Part shown: piece after piece, positions 19,238 to 27,866 of the stretch
Layout: every line of letters begins with the position of its first letter
Position numbering within the stretch: position 1 is the first letter of the stretch
Origin: Alphaproteobacteria bacterium
Lineage (GTDB): Bacteria > Pseudomonadota > Alphaproteobacteria > UBA11136
DNA: 38,826 bases
Direction: 5' to 3'
Assembly: GCA_016776635.1 (NCBI GenBank)
Contig: JADHSZ010000025.1
Coordinates: 1-38,826 of the forward strand
Notes under the pieces: model-generated
Database searches by the model: none
What the model was told of the DNA's origin: nothing
Seen by the model: the letters and a program-made list of their open reading frames with translations, nothing else
Translations under genes and position numbers: made by a program

Positions 19238-19388
19238 GCCGCGAAGCCAACGCCTTGTTTTAAAAGAAAAAATTGAATCATACCCGGAAAGGTCCGGACT
19301 CCGCCGGATTCCAAGACGGCCATATCTAGCGGTTTTCAGCGGCGTTTCCCCACATTATCTGGGAAGGAGCGGCCGAAATCCCCCGCTT

Positions 19389-19410
19389 AAACTGCTATTG
19401 CAGTTTTTTT
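19389..19410 (+). terminator. Small hairpin followed by T-run
   Basis: AAACTGC and GCAGTTT are perfect 7-bp arms around a TATT loop, running into further T residues. This has the shape of a rho-independent terminator for plus-strand transcription coming from comM or the repeat element, but the stem has only three G-C pairs and would be weak. Confidence 0.35.
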
Positions 19411-19922
19411 CATATTTTTTGTCTTTCCTGCATCCGCCGATGACTCATTTCGTTGAGGCCGCGAAAGGAAGGAATACCGCCGCGGGGGAAATTATGACCC
19501 GGACATACTCACAAGGCCCAGAGTATTCCCAAATAAACCGAGTAAAATCAATGTGTTATCATGGAAAAAGGCGGTCATATCCCAAATGCAATGTCCCGAT
19601 CGTCTGTACGCCGGACAAGCGGCGGCACCATAGCCCTCACGTAGCCCCGGGTCCTATGGCGTAGTTCCGGCGGGAAAGACAGCCGCAAAAAACCGGTTTT
19701 TACGCCTCAATCCGGGAATTCAGGGGAGCTCCAAATTCAGGTCTTTTTTAACGGCATGGGTCCATGGCCTAAAGGAACGGCGCCGTGCCCCGGAAGCCGA
19801 AGCGAAAAGAAGTCTTCCCCGCCCCAGAGGCAAGGTCATGTCCTTGATTCCTCCTTAATTCCAGCCGGATTTCGGCGAAGTTGAGATTGAATCCAGAGTC
19901 TTTCCGGCTATTTCGTGGGTTC

Positions 19923-19968
19923 TTCCTTTAAGTTCCTTTAAACATTCTTCCTCTAAGCTTCTTTCAAC
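19923..19968. repeat. Four imperfect 10-mers (TTCCTTTAAG type) upstream of the kinase gene
   Basis: TTCCTTTAAG at 19923, TTCCTTTAAA at 19933, TTCCTCTAAG at 19948 and TTCTTTCAAC at 19959. The spacings of 10, 15 and 11 are partly helical. They end about 30 bp before the kinase ATG, so they could be regulator-binding sites or part of its leader. Confidence 0.4.
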
Positions 19969-19999
19969 ATACGCTTTTCCCCACTGCGGAGACGGTCTC

Positions 20000-21463
20000 A
20001 TGGCATATCCTGTCACGCGCAGGATCACGGTTACTTACGTTCTGGTGCTTGTGTTTCTGGCCGCGGCGGCCCTTCTTTCCTACGGTTATTTCCTTATCCA
20101 GGTCGATCATCATCGCAACGACGCCGCCGAGATTAATCTCAGCGGGTACCAGCGCATGCTTTCGCAAAAACAGGTGCATCTCGCCCTGCGCCTGGTCCAC
20201 GCCCGTGGCTCCGCCCAGCGCCAGTGGCTGAGACGGGAACTCCTCGCCACCAGCCGCGAGATGGAGGAGGGCCACATGAACCTCGAGCGCGGCTACCCGG
20301 AAGAAGGCCTGCCCGGAGAGCTTTCCCCGGAACTGGAGGCCATCTATTTCGGCGAGCCGATGAATCTGGACCGCCAGGTTCACGAGCGCCTTGGCCATAT
20401 TCAGGCCTTCGCCGAGACCGCCGATGATGCATTGACGCCCAACAACCCGCATTTGAGGGCCATCGTCGCAACCGCGCCGAATATTCTCGTGGCGCTCGAT
20501 GCCGCCGTAGACCAGTTTCAGAAGGAAAACGAGGCGCGGGTGGCGCAGCTTGTCATCACCGCCAATGTCGGCCTGGCGATGTCTCTTGTGATTCTGTTGT
20601 GTTCGGGACTGTTCATTTTCCGGCCCATGGTGGCCCACATCCGGCGTGAAAACGAACAGCGGAAGGAGGCCGAAAAACAGCTGATCCAGGCACAGAAAAT
20701 GGAGGCCGTGGGCCAGCTTACCGGAGGCATCGCCCATGATTTTAACAATTTGCTGACCGTGATTCTGGGCAATCTGGAGCTTCTTCAGGAACGCTCCGCG
20801 GGCGATGAGAAGAAGATCGGCTGGATCGAATCGGCGATCACTGCTGCAAATCGCGGTGCTACCCTGGTCCACCGTTTGCTGGCGTTTTCGCGAAAACAGA
20901 CCCTTGCTCCCGAAACTATTGATCCGGTCCGCCTGTTGCCGGAAATAGAGGTCCTGCTGACGCGGGCTTTGGGGGGGGGTATGAAGGTGGAAATCATCGC
21001 TCCCGAAAATTCATGGCGGATTCTGGCCGACCCCGCGCAGCTGGAGAGTGCTTTGCTCAATCTTGCCCTCAACGCCCGCGATGCCATGCCGGGCGGGGGA
21101 AAGATCGTTGTCGAGATCACCAACCGGCACATAGACACCACCATAGCCAAAGCAATAGACCTGGATGGGGGTGACTATGTCATGCTGTCGGTCTCCGACA
21201 ACGGTATCGGCATGACCCAGGAGGTGGTCGAACACGTCTTCGAGCCTTTCTTCACCACCAAGGAGGTCGGCGAGGGAAGCGGGCTTGGGCTGAGCATGGT
21301 TTATGGCTTCACCCGGCAGTCCGGGGGTACCGTAAAAATCTATAGTGAGCCGGGCCAGGGAAGCCGGATCACCCTTTATCTTCCCAGGGCGGGGGAAAGC
21401 CCAGAGTCCGAGGCATCATCCCGAGGCGTAACACCCGGCGGGAAAGGCGTCCCGGCTAAATAA
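20000..21463 (+). CDS. Membrane sensor histidine kinase with PilJ-type sensory domain
   Basis: A 487 aa inner-membrane kinase. Transmembrane helices are predicted at about 11-33 and 183-207, flanking a periplasmic domain that opens with NLSGYQRMLSQK (residues 46-57). This is the hallmark of the type IV pili methyl-accepting (PilJ) N-terminal domain, also found in nitrate-type sensors. The kinase core has the H-box GGIAHDFNNLL with His246, N-box NLALNARDAM, G1 DNGIGM, F-box FEPFFTTK and G2 GSGLGLSMVYGF. Many kinases of this subclass carry a C-terminal receiver domain; this one ends after the ATPase domain and has no response-regulator gene beside it. The ligand is unknown. The ATG at 20000 has ggag upstream. 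Confidence 0.9.
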   Translation: MAYPVTRRITVTYVLVLVFLAAAALLSYGYFLIQVDHHRNDAAEINLSGYQRMLSQKQVHLALRLVHARGSAQRQWLRRELLATSREMEEGHMNLERGYPEEGLPGELSPELEAIYFGEPMNLDRQVHERLGHIQAFAETADDALTPNNPHLRAIVATAPNILVALDAAVDQFQKENEARVAQLVITANVGLAMSLVILLCSGLFIFRPMVAHIRRENEQRKEAEKQLIQAQKMEAVGQLTGGIAHDFNNLLTVILGNLELLQERSAGDEKKIGWIESAITAANRGATLVHRLLAFSRKQTLAPETIDPVRLLPEIEVLLTRALGGGMKVEIIAPENSWRILADPAQLESALLNLALNARDAMPGGGKIVVEITNRHIDTTIAKAIDLDGGDYVMLSVSDNGIGMTQEVVEHVFEPFFTTKEVGEGSGLGLSMVYGFTRQSGGTVKIYSEPGQGSRITLYLPRAGESPESEASSRGVTPGGKGVPAK

Positions 21464-21486
21464 TTCCTGTCAGCCCGGAACCGCTC
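21462..21486 (-). repeat. Solitary end of the palindromic repeat element
   Basis: On the minus strand this 25-mer begins gagcggttccgggctgacag and matches the ends of the full element at about 20-21 of 25 positions. No recognisable element body follows. It starts within the stop codon of the kinase gene and lies in the 30-bp gap before the convergent HIT gene. It is probably a remnant or minimal copy. Confidence 0.55.
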
Positions 21487-21493
21487 CAGAGCC

Positions 21494-21862
21494 CTATCCT
21501 GCCCCTTTCGACAGCATGGGCCCCAGGGGACGGCCACCGAAAATATGGATATGAAGATGGGGCACTTCCTGGCCGCCCTCCTCCCCGGTATTGGCGAGAA
21601 TCCGATAGCCCGCACCGGCAAGCCCGAGATCCCTGGCGATCTGGCCCACTGCGCGGAACAGGGCGGATATGGCCGCGTCAGGGGCGTTTTGCGTGAAATC
21701 ATCCATGGAAACGTACGCCTCCTTGGGGATCACCAGCACATGGCTGGGTGCTAGGGGATTAATATCGTTGAAGGCCAGCACATGGTCGTCTTCGTACACC
21801 TTGTCGCAGGGAATTTCCCCGCGCAGGATTTTGGCGAAAATATTGTCGGGATCATAAGCCAT
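21494..21862 (-). CDS. HIT family (HINT-like) nucleotide hydrolase
   Basis: A 122 aa histidine-triad protein starting MAYDPDNIFAKILRGEIPC, with the catalytic triad HLHIH (His102, His104, His106). Members hydrolyse adenosine phosphoramidates and related nucleotide conjugates. The HIT gene commonly follows hisE in alphaproteobacteria, as here (91 bp gap), so it is probably read with the his genes. The ATG at 21862 has GGGAG upstream. The reading frame is open upstream of the ATG, but that part is a shadow of hisE in another frame. Confidence 0.93.
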   Translation of the reverse strand: MAYDPDNIFAKILRGEIPCDKVYEDDHVLAFNDINPLAPSHVLVIPKEAYVSMDDFTQNAPDAAISALFRAVGQIARDLGLAGAGYRILANTGEEGGQEVPHLHIHIFGGRPLGPMLSKGAG

Positions 21863-21880
21863 GACTTGTCTCCCATTTGT

Positions 21881-21948
21881 CCGGAGGACAATTCCTCGTA
21901 CCACCCGGAGGTCGGTTCTTCGCACTATCCGGAGGAGCCCCCCGGAGG
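21881..21948. repeat. Repeated CCGGAGG motifs, 24-bp period, between hisE and the HIT gene
   Basis: CCGGAGG occurs at 21881, 21905, 21929 and 21942. The first two 24-bp units agree at 17 of 24 positions. On the minus-strand transcript the motifs read CCTCCGG, complementary to a Shine-Dalgarno, so they could pair with the HIT ribosome site. The role is unknown. Confidence 0.5.
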
Positions 21949-21953
21949 CGTAA

Positions 21954-22289
21954 TTAGGTTTTCCGCGAGGCTTTCTCCGCGATACCGGAAGTCCCTTCGC
22001 GGCGGGCCAGCTCCTCCCACACCTGGGCCGGGGCCACCCCGGTCTCGGCCCACAGCACCAGAAGGTGATAGAGAAGATCGGCGCTTTCCCCCACCACATG
22101 GCCGGGGGTCTCATCGAGCGCCGCAACGGCGGTCTCCATGGCTTCTTCGCCCAGCTTGGCGCATATCTTGCCGCGCCCCTGCGAAAGCAGCCGGGCCGTA
22201 TAGGACTGTTCGGGGTCGTCGCCACGGCGACTCTCCACCACCGCGAACAGGCGGTCGAGAACGGTGCCGTCTTGCGGAGTTTTAGCCAT
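21954..22289 (-). CDS. hisE: Phosphoribosyl-ATP pyrophosphatase HisE
   Basis: Second step of histidine synthesis, hydrolysing phosphoribosyl-ATP to phosphoribosyl-AMP and pyrophosphate. The 111 aa protein has the MazG-like metal site KLGEEAMETAVAA followed by ESADLLYHLLVLW. It is a stand-alone HisE, not fused to HisI; no hisI is in the window. It lies 91 bp downstream of hisF on the same strand. Confidence 0.96.
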   Translation of the reverse strand: MAKTPQDGTVLDRLFAVVESRRGDDPEQSYTARLLSQGRGKICAKLGEEAMETAVAALDETPGHVVGESADLLYHLLVLWAETGVAPAQVWEELARREGTSGIAEKASRKT

Positions 22290-22380
22290 GGGAATCTCCC
22301 AGTTTCTTGCCGCCCCCGGACAGATTCCGGAGACGTGACTGCATTACCGGCGCATCATCAGTTACATCTTCTGTGGAAAG

Positions 22381-23148
22381 TCAGGTCTTTTCAAGACGCA
22401 CGGCCACACCCTGGTCCTGCATATGCGCCTTGGCCTGGGCGATGGAGAAAATTCCGAAATGGAAGATGGAAGCCGCCAGCACGGCGCTGGCATGGCCTTG
22501 GGTCACACCCTCGGATAAATGATCGAGGATGCCCACCCCGCCGCTGGCGATCACCGGAACCGGCACCGCATCGGCCACGGCGCGGGTCAGGGGGAGGTCG
22601 AACCCCTGTTTGGTGCCATCGCGGTCCATGGAGGTAAGCAGGATTTCGCCGGCGCCGTATTCGGTCATGCGCTGTGCCCAGGAGACGGCTTCTATTCCCG
22701 TGGGGGTTCGCCCGCCATGGGTGAAAATTTCCCACCCGTTCCCATTTACCGACTTGGCGTCCACCGCCACCACGATGCACTGGCTGCCGAATTTGGCCGC
22801 CGCCTCGCGCACGAAATCGGGATTGTCCACGGCGGCGGTATTGATACCCACCTTGTCGGCCCCGGCCAGCAACAGCTTGCGGATATCGTCCGTGTTGCGC
22901 ACGCCGCCGCCCACCGTAAGCGGCATGAAACAGGCCTCCGCCGTATGGGAAACCACGTCATAGAAGATGTCCCGTTTTTCGTGGCTGGCCGTGATGTCGA
23001 GGAAGGTGAGCTCGTCGGCGCCTTCGCTGTCGTAAAGGCGCGCCTGTTCCACGGGGTCGCCGGCATCCACCAAATCCACGAAATTGACGCCCTTGACCAC
23101 GCGGCCGTGATCTACATCGAGACAGGGAATAATGCGGGTTTTCAGCAT
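22381..23148 (-). CDS. hisF: Imidazole glycerol phosphate synthase cyclase subunit HisF
   Basis: Cyclase half of the HisFH complex, making imidazole glycerol phosphate and AICAR from PRFAR with ammonia supplied by HisH. It is a 255 aa (beta/alpha)8 barrel. The start [20 protein letters not shown] carries the catalytic Asp11, and [11 protein letters not shown] the second catalytic Asp near residue 130. Phosphate loops TVGGGVR and ASGGVG are present. The gap to hisA is only 3 bp. Confidence 0.98.
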   Translation of the reverse strand: MLKTRIIPCLDVDHGRVVKGVNFVDLVDAGDPVEQARLYDSEGADELTFLDITASHEKRDIFYDVVSHTAEACFMPLTVGGGVRNTDDIRKLLLAGADKVGINTAAVDNPDFVREAAAKFGSQCIVVAVDAKSVNGNGWEIFTHGGRTPTGIEAVSWAQRMTEYGAGEILLTSMDRDGTKQGFDLPLTRAVADAVPVPVIASGGVGILDHLSEGVTQGHASAVLAASIFHFGIFSIAQAKAHMQDQGVAVRLEKT

Positions 23149-23151
23149 GAC

Positions 23152-23886
23152 CTACTCTTCCATCAGGGCCAGCGCTTCCTTTAGGTCAAGACCGCCGTCA
23201 TAGAGGGCGCGGCCGGTAACCACTCCGGCGATTCCCGATTCTTCCTGTTCCTTCAGGGCGCGTAGATCATCCATGGAGGACACACCGCCGCTGGCGATCA
23301 CGGGAATGGAGGTGGCCCGCGCCAGGGCCGCCGTGGCTTCCACATTAGGCCCGGTCATCGCGCCGTCACGGTCGATGTCGGTATAGACGATGGCCGCCAC
23401 TCCGCAATCCTCGAACTTGTGCGCCAGATCTTGCGCCGTCACGTCGCTGGTCTCGGCCCAGCCCTCCGTCGCCACGAGACCGTTGCGGGCATCGATTCCC
23501 ACCGCCACGCGTCCGGGATGATCGGCACAGGCCTGTTTTACCATGTCGGGATCGGTGAGCGCCGCGGTACCGAGAATCACCCGTGCCACACCTCGTTCAA
23601 GCCAGTACGCCACCGTCTTGGGATCGCGGATCCCGCCGCCAAGCTGTACCGGCACGCCCGCCATTGCCGCCACAACCGAGATTGCCGAGACCGCGTCGGC
23701 GTTCACCGGGCGGCCGGCAAAGGCACCGTCTAAGTCCACCACATGCAGCCAATGACAACCGCTGGCGGTGAAATCACGGGCCTGGGCCGCCGGATCCTGG
23801 TTGAAAACGGTGGTCTTGTCCATATCGCCCTTATAGAGACGAACACAGACGCCCTCTTTCAAATCTATGGCCGGAATAAGAATCAT
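23152..23886 (-). CDS. hisA: Phosphoribosylformimino-AICAR ribotide isomerase HisA
   Basis: Amadori isomerase converting ProFAR to PRFAR, the substrate of HisF. The 244 aa barrel has catalytic Asp8 in IPAIDLKEG and a second Asp in GIDARNG, with phosphate loops QLGGGIRD and ASGGVSS and the [14 protein letters not shown] segment typical of HisA. It lies 35 bp after hisH and 3 bp before hisF. Confidence 0.98.
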   Translation of the reverse strand: MILIPAIDLKEGVCVRLYKGDMDKTTVFNQDPAAQARDFTASGCHWLHVVDLDGAFAGRPVNADAVSAISVVAAMAGVPVQLGGGIRDPKTVAYWLERGVARVILGTAALTDPDMVKQACADHPGRVAVGIDARNGLVATEGWAETSDVTAQDLAHKFEDCGVAAIVYTDIDRDGAMTGPNVEATAALARATSIPVIASGGVSSMDDLRALKEQEESGIAGVVTGRALYDGGLDLKEALALMEE

Positions 23887-23921
23887 TTCGTCACCGAATC
23901 AGTTTCTCGTGAATATCTGTC

Positions 23922-24563
23922 TTATAGCCGCCAGCGCAGGAAATTGGCAATCAGGCGAAGGCCCGCTTGTTGACTTTTTTCCGGATGGAACTGGGTGCCC
24001 ACCAGATTGTCACGGGCCACCATGGCGGTAACAGCCCCGCCATAGTCCGTGGTGGCCAGGACATCTGCCTTGTCCGCGCAGACCATCCCATAGCCATGCA
24101 CAAAATAAAAGTGAGCGCCGGACTCGATGCCGTCGAGAACCGGGTGAGGTCGGACCACATCCAGTTGATTCCAGCCCATATGGGGTATTTTCAGCATTTC
24201 GTCATCAGGCTCCAGGGCGCTTACCTCGCCTCGAATCCACCCCAGACCTTCATGAGTTCCGTGTTCCAGCCCCCGTTCCGCCATCAGCTGCATACCGACG
24301 CAAATACCCAGAAACGGTTTGCCCTTTCCCCTGACCTCACTTTCCAGGGCTTCGGCCATGCCGGGCAGGGCATCGAGGCCGGCGCGGCAGTCGCCGAAAG
24401 CGCCCACCCCAGGCAGCACGATATGACTGGCTTCGGAAAGCGCGGCGGCGTCTCCCGTCACTTCCACCCGCGAGTCCATTCCGATTTCGGACACGGTCCG
24501 CTCGAAGGCTTTGGCCGCGGAACGTAGATTTCCCGAACCGTAATCGATAAGCACTATGGTCAT
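23922..24563 (-). CDS. hisH: Imidazole glycerol phosphate synthase glutaminase subunit HisH
   Basis: Class I glutamine amidotransferase that feeds ammonia to HisF. The catalytic triad is visible: Cys88 in [13 protein letters not shown], His193 and Glu195 in QFHPEKSQ. The oxyanion strand PGVGAFGDC is present, and the 213 aa length is normal. It lies 30 bp after the DUF2628 gene in the his cluster. Confidence 0.97.
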   Translation of the reverse strand: MTIVLIDYGSGNLRSAAKAFERTVSEIGMDSRVEVTGDAAALSEASHIVLPGVGAFGDCRAGLDALPGMAEALESEVRGKGKPFLGICVGMQLMAERGLEHGTHEGLGWIRGEVSALEPDDEMLKIPHMGWNQLDVVRPHPVLDGIESGAHFYFVHGYGMVCADKADVLATTDYGGAVTAMVARDNLVGTQFHPEKSQQAGLRLIANFLRWRL

Positions 24564-24593
24564 GGCAAGGTGGGGATCATGGTCAGGCGGGAG

Positions 24594-25016
24594 TCACGCC
24601 GCAGCGGGCTGATCATTACCGGGAGCGCTCCCCGCAATATCCTTGAGATAGCGGAATATGGCCGCATCCCTGTTTTCCCCCGCCACCACCGCGATCAGGG
24701 AATATTCCTTTTTTTCCAACTCTTCGCGGCGCCAGTTATTGCCTTCGAATCCCACTATCAGGAGCGCCCCCAGAGCCACCAGGGTCTGTAGCGGCGCGGC
24801 CACCTCCATGGCGTCGAAAATAAGACTCAGCAACAGCGCGGCAACCACGAGCATGGCCCCGTGGCGCCACATGCCATGCCAACCGGCCCACAGAACCGTG
24901 AACAGCATCGCCGTCCAGCAAAAGCCTTCCTTCACAAATACGATTTTTTCCATCTCTTCCCTTTCCAGAACAAAGGAAGGCGACCGGGATTTGGTGTGAA
25001 CCGTATATATCTGCAT
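24594..25016 (-). CDS. DUF2628 family membrane protein
   Basis: A 140 aa protein resembling the DUF2628 family: an N-terminal IYTVHTKSR segment, then KIVFVKEGFCWTAMLFTVLWAG and two further hydrophobic helices, giving about three membrane segments between residues 30 and 90, and a soluble C-terminus. The function is unknown. It lies between hisB and hisH on the same strand, a position this family often holds in alphaproteobacteria. A link to histidine synthesis is unproved, and it may simply share the transcript. Confidence 0.8.
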   Translation of the reverse strand: MQIYTVHTKSRSPSFVLEREEMEKIVFVKEGFCWTAMLFTVLWAGWHGMWRHGAMLVVAALLLSLIFDAMEVAAPLQTLVALGALLIVGFEGNNWRREELEKKEYSLIAVVAGENRDAAIFRYLKDIAGSAPGNDQPAAA

Positions 25017-25055
25017 GGGTCTTGATCCCTGGCTGGGCCTCCCCCGGTTGGCGGA

Positions 25056-25074
25056 CCTCAGGGCTAACCTGAGG
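25056..25074 (-). other. Intercistronic hairpin between hisB and the DUF2628 gene
   Basis: CCTCAGG and CCTGAGG are perfect 7-bp arms around a 5-base loop (gctaa on the plus strand). No T-run follows on the minus strand, so it is not a rho-independent terminator. It could stabilise or help process the his transcript 3' of hisB. Confidence 0.5.
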
Positions 25075-25095
25075 AGGCGAAGTGCGTAACCGGCG

Positions 25096-25683
25096 TTACA
25101 GAGAACCCTTGGTGGAGGGAATCTCCCCGGCGCGGCGGGGGTCTATTTCCACGGCCGTACGCAGGGCGCGCGCCAGCCCCTTGAAGCTGGATTCCACAAT
25201 ATGGTGGCTGTTGGCGCCATAGAGATTTTCCACATGCAGGGTGATCCCGGCATTCTGGGCGAAGGCCTGGAACCATTCCTTGAACAGCTCGGTGTCCATG
25301 TCGCCCACCTTGGGCGTGGGAAAACTCGCCTTCCATACCAGAAAGGGGCGGTTGGAGGCGTCCAGAGTCACCCGTGTGAGGGTCTCGTCCATGGGCGAAA
25401 GCGCCGAGCCATAACGGCGGATACCCTTGCGTTCACCGAGCGCCTGGGAAACGGCCTCACCGAGGGCTATCCCCGTATCCTCGGTGGTGTGATGAAAGTC
25501 GATATGCAGATCGCCCTTGGCCTTCACGGTAATGTCTATGAGGCTGTGACGGGCAAGCTGTTCCAACATATGGTCGAGAAAACCTATGCCGGTGGAGATG
25601 TCCGATGTGCCGGAGCCATCAAGGTCAACGGTCACCGAAATATCGGTTTCCTTGGTCTTTCGTTTTACGGTTGCCTGGCGCAT
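25096..25683 (-). CDS. hisB: Imidazoleglycerol-phosphate dehydratase HisB
   Basis: Manganese-dependent dehydratase that makes imidazole acetol phosphate in histidine synthesis. The 195 aa monofunctional form shows the metal-binding repeats: [28 protein letters not shown] and [19 protein letters not shown]. The start [16 protein letters not shown] at 25683 is chosen because it fits the family length; 19 extra codons upstream have no similarity. It is the first gene of the minus-strand his run (hisB, DUF2628, hisH, hisA, hisF, hisE, HIT) and is divergent from hslVU. Confidence 0.97.
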   Translation of the reverse strand: MRQATVKRKTKETDISVTVDLDGSGTSDISTGIGFLDHMLEQLARHSLIDITVKAKGDLHIDFHHTTEDTGIALGEAVSQALGERKGIRRYGSALSPMDETLTRVTLDASNRPFLVWKASFPTPKVGDMDTELFKEWFQAFAQNAGITLHVENLYGANSHHIVESSFKGLARALRTAVEIDPRRAGEIPSTKGSL

Positions 25684-25826
25684 GGAATTGCTTTCTCGCG
25701 GCGTATAATCGAAGGCCTCATACCTAGCAGGATCGAACATACAGCGCCAGAAATTAGACTTGCCGTCCCCAGATTCCGTGTATCATACGGCCCCGCATGA
25801 CAAATCATGATTTTCCACCGCACTCT

Positions 25827-25854
25827 CTTGAAGCGGGGGTGGAAAAAGATACAT
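25827..25854 (+). promoter_or_regulatory. Candidate heat-shock promoter of hslVU
   Basis: CTTGAA (25827-25832) is a perfect RpoH-type -35, followed after 15 bases by GATACAT (25848-25854), a poor -10. It lies about 90 bp before the hslV start, where a stress promoter would be expected since hslVU is a classic RpoH target. The -10 mismatch and short spacer keep confidence low. Confidence 0.35.
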
Positions 25855-25944
25855 CCTCTGATATCTTCTTGCGCCTTGCTTCATGCTCTGTAGCAAAAGC
25901 CCCGTTTTCACCAGCACCTTTGCGCTCCTTTCTCTGGAGGAAAT

Positions 25945-26517
25945 ATGTCCCCCACCTCTTCACCGCCCGTATCCCCAGCCACCCCGATGCCCCTCCACGG
26001 CACCACGGTAATTTCCGTGCGCAAGGGCAAGTCCGTGGTTATCGCCGCCGACGGCCAGGTGACGTTCGGTGACACCGTGCTGAAGGCCAATGCCCGCAAG
26101 ACCCGGTCCCTGGGCAACGGCAAGGTAATCGCCGGATTCGCCGGAGCCACCGCCGACGCCTTTACCCTGTTCGAGCGCCTGGAAGCCAAGCTGGAACAGT
26201 ATCCGGGCCAGCTCACCAGGGCCTGTGTAGAACTTGCCAAGGACTGGCGTACCGACCGTTATCTGCGCCGTCTCGAAGCCATGATGGCGGTGGCCGACGC
26301 CGATGTCTCGCTGGTTCTGACGGGAACCGGCGACGTGCTGGAGCCCGAAGACGGGCTTGTGGGTATCGGTTCGGGCGGCGCCTATGCGCTGGCCGCGGCC
26401 CGCGCCCTGATCGGCATCAAGGGCCTGGACGCCGAGGCCATCGCCCTTCAGGCCATGGAGATCGCGGCGGGTATCTGTATCCATACCAACACCAATTTCA
26501 CCATCGAAAAACTTTAG
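25945..26517 (+). CDS. hslV: ATP-dependent protease proteolytic subunit HslV
   Basis: Proteasome-like threonine peptidase of the HslVU complex. The expected nucleophile is Thr20 in [11 protein letters not shown], exposed after removal of a 19-residue, Pro/Ser-rich propeptide that is longer than in E. coli but common in alphaproteobacteria. Other family motifs: [11 protein letters not shown] and [14 protein letters not shown]. The ATG at 25945 follows GGAGG. The 190 aa length is normal. hslU starts 7 bp downstream. Confidence 0.97.
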   Translation: MSPTSSPPVSPATPMPLHGTTVISVRKGKSVVIAADGQVTFGDTVLKANARKTRSLGNGKVIAGFAGATADAFTLFERLEAKLEQYPGQLTRACVELAKDWRTDRYLRRLEAMMAVADADVSLVLTGTGDVLEPEDGLVGIGSGGAYALAAARALIGIKGLDAEAIALQAMEIAAGICIHTNTNFTIEKL

Positions 26518-26524
26518 GACCCTT

Positions 26525-27829
26525 ATGCAAGCTTTTTCCCCCAGAGAAATCGTTTCCGAACTCGACCGTTTCATTGTCGGCCAGGACAAGGCCAAACGCG
26601 CCGTCGCCATTGCCCTGCGTAACCGCTGGCGGCGCCAACAGCTTCCCGACGACCTGCGCGAAGAAGTGCTGCCCAAGAATATCCTGATGATCGGCCCCAC
26701 CGGCGTCGGCAAGACCGAAATCTCGCGCCGCCTGTCGCGGCTCGCCGAGGCGCCCTTTATCAAGATAGAGGCCACCAAGTTTACCGAGGTGGGTTATGTG
26801 GGCCGCGACGTGGAACAGATCATCCGCGACCTTGTGGAGATCGCCATATCCATGATCCGCAAGCGCATGCAAAAGGATGTCCATGCCCAGGCGGAGCTGG
26901 CGGCCGAGGAGCGGGTTATTGACGCATTGGTGGGCGAGAGCGCGGGGGACGCCGCCCGTGATAAATTCCGCCGCATGCTGCGTAACGGCGAGCTCGACGA
27001 CAGGGAAATCGAGATCGAGATCAGCGAAAGCCAGGGTCTGCCCACCTTCGAGATTCCCGGTGCGCCGGGAGCGCAGATGGGGATGCTCAATCTCGGCGAT
27101 ATTTTCGGCAAGGCGCTGGGCGGCGGATCGAAGCCGCGGCGCATGACGGTAGTGGATTCCTATGAGGTGCTCATAGAGGAAGAGAGCGAAAGGCTTCTCG
27201 ACCAGGACCGGGTGGTGAGGGACGCCATTTCAAGCGTGGAACAGAACGGCATCGTCTTTCTCGACGAGCTCGACAAGATCTGCGCCCAGCCCGAGCGCGG
27301 CGGCGGCGATATCAGCCGCGAAGGCGTCCAGCGTGACCTGTTGCCCCTGATCGAAGGCACCACCGTGGCCACCAAGCACGGCGCGGTGGAAACCGACCAT
27401 ATCCTTTTCATCGCCTCGGGCGCTTTTCACACCACCAAGCCCGCTGATTTGTTGCCCGAGCTCCAGGGGCGGCTGCCGATCCGGGTCGAGCTCGAGGCGC
27501 TGACGCGGGATGATTTCGTGCGTATCCTCACCGAGCCCGAAAACAGCCTGGTGCGCCAGTACGAGGCCCTTCTCGCCACCGAGGAAGTGAGCTTAAGTTT
27601 CACCAAGAAGGCGATCGACGAAATCGCCTCTTTAGCCGCCCAGATCAACGAGCATGTGGAGAATATCGGCGCCCGGCGTCTTCATACGGTGCTGGAAAAG
27701 CTGCTCGAAGACATCAGTTTCTCGGCCTCGGACAAGTCGGGAAGCGAATTCAAGGTAACGCCCGAATATGTGCGCGAACAGGTGGGCGAGCTGGTGAAGG
27801 ACGCCGACCTCAGCAAATTCATTCTTTAG
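26525..27829 (+). CDS. hslU: ATP-dependent protease ATPase subunit HslU
   Basis: AAA+ unfoldase that caps HslV. It is 434 aa with Walker A GPTGVGKT (57-64), pore loop GYVG (90-93), an intermediate I-domain at about 110-225, Walker [11 protein letters not shown], and the C-terminal [19 protein letters not shown] and [20 protein letters not shown] segment. The C-terminus LSKFIL is the tail that docks into HslV. It lies 7 bp after hslV in a two-gene operon and is convergent with the Smr gene. Confidence 0.98.
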   Translation: MQAFSPREIVSELDRFIVGQDKAKRAVAIALRNRWRRQQLPDDLREEVLPKNILMIGPTGVGKTEISRRLSRLAEAPFIKIEATKFTEVGYVGRDVEQIIRDLVEIAISMIRKRMQKDVHAQAELAAEERVIDALVGESAGDAARDKFRRMLRNGELDDREIEIEISESQGLPTFEIPGAPGAQMGMLNLGDIFGKALGGGSKPRRMTVVDSYEVLIEEESERLLDQDRVVRDAISSVEQNGIVFLDELDKICAQPERGGGDISREGVQRDLLPLIEGTTVATKHGAVETDHILFIASGAFHTTKPADLLPELQGRLPIRVELEALTRDDFVRILTEPENSLVRQYEALLATEEVSLSFTKKAIDEIASLAAQINEHVENIGARRLHTVLEKLLEDISFSASDKSGSEFKVTPEYVREQVGELVKDADLSKFIL

Positions 27830-27866
27830 GGTGATTTTAGGAGGGGAACGCTTTCCCGCCCCAGCC

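Larger units (their letters stand above)
19211..19999. other. Long intergenic region (789 bp) with no convincing gene
   Basis: Between the repeat element and the histidine kinase. It contains one perfect DnaA box, a small T-tailed hairpin, a 14-bp palindrome of aaaaaccggttttt (19688-19701), and four imperfect 10-mers before the kinase gene. An 88-codon open frame at 19398-19664 has no recognisable similarity or ribosome site. Base composition is more mixed than in the coding flanks. I saw no tRNA, SRP RNA or 6S RNA features. A small RNA gene or a decayed gene is possible. Confidence 0.6.

Noticed and set aside
18930..19263. Small open frames across the repeat element on both strands
   Set aside because: The two element copies do not keep any shared frame as protein would, and the sequence is better explained by the palindromic structure.
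19398..19664. Possible 88-aa gene in the empty region
   Set aside because: It has no Shine-Dalgarno, no similarity and mixed composition, and it starts inside a hairpin/T-run; left uncalled.
27830..27866. Bidirectional terminator between hslU and the Smr gene
   Set aside because: Only a 5-bp stem (gggaa/ttccc) without a T-run could be found, too weak to support.
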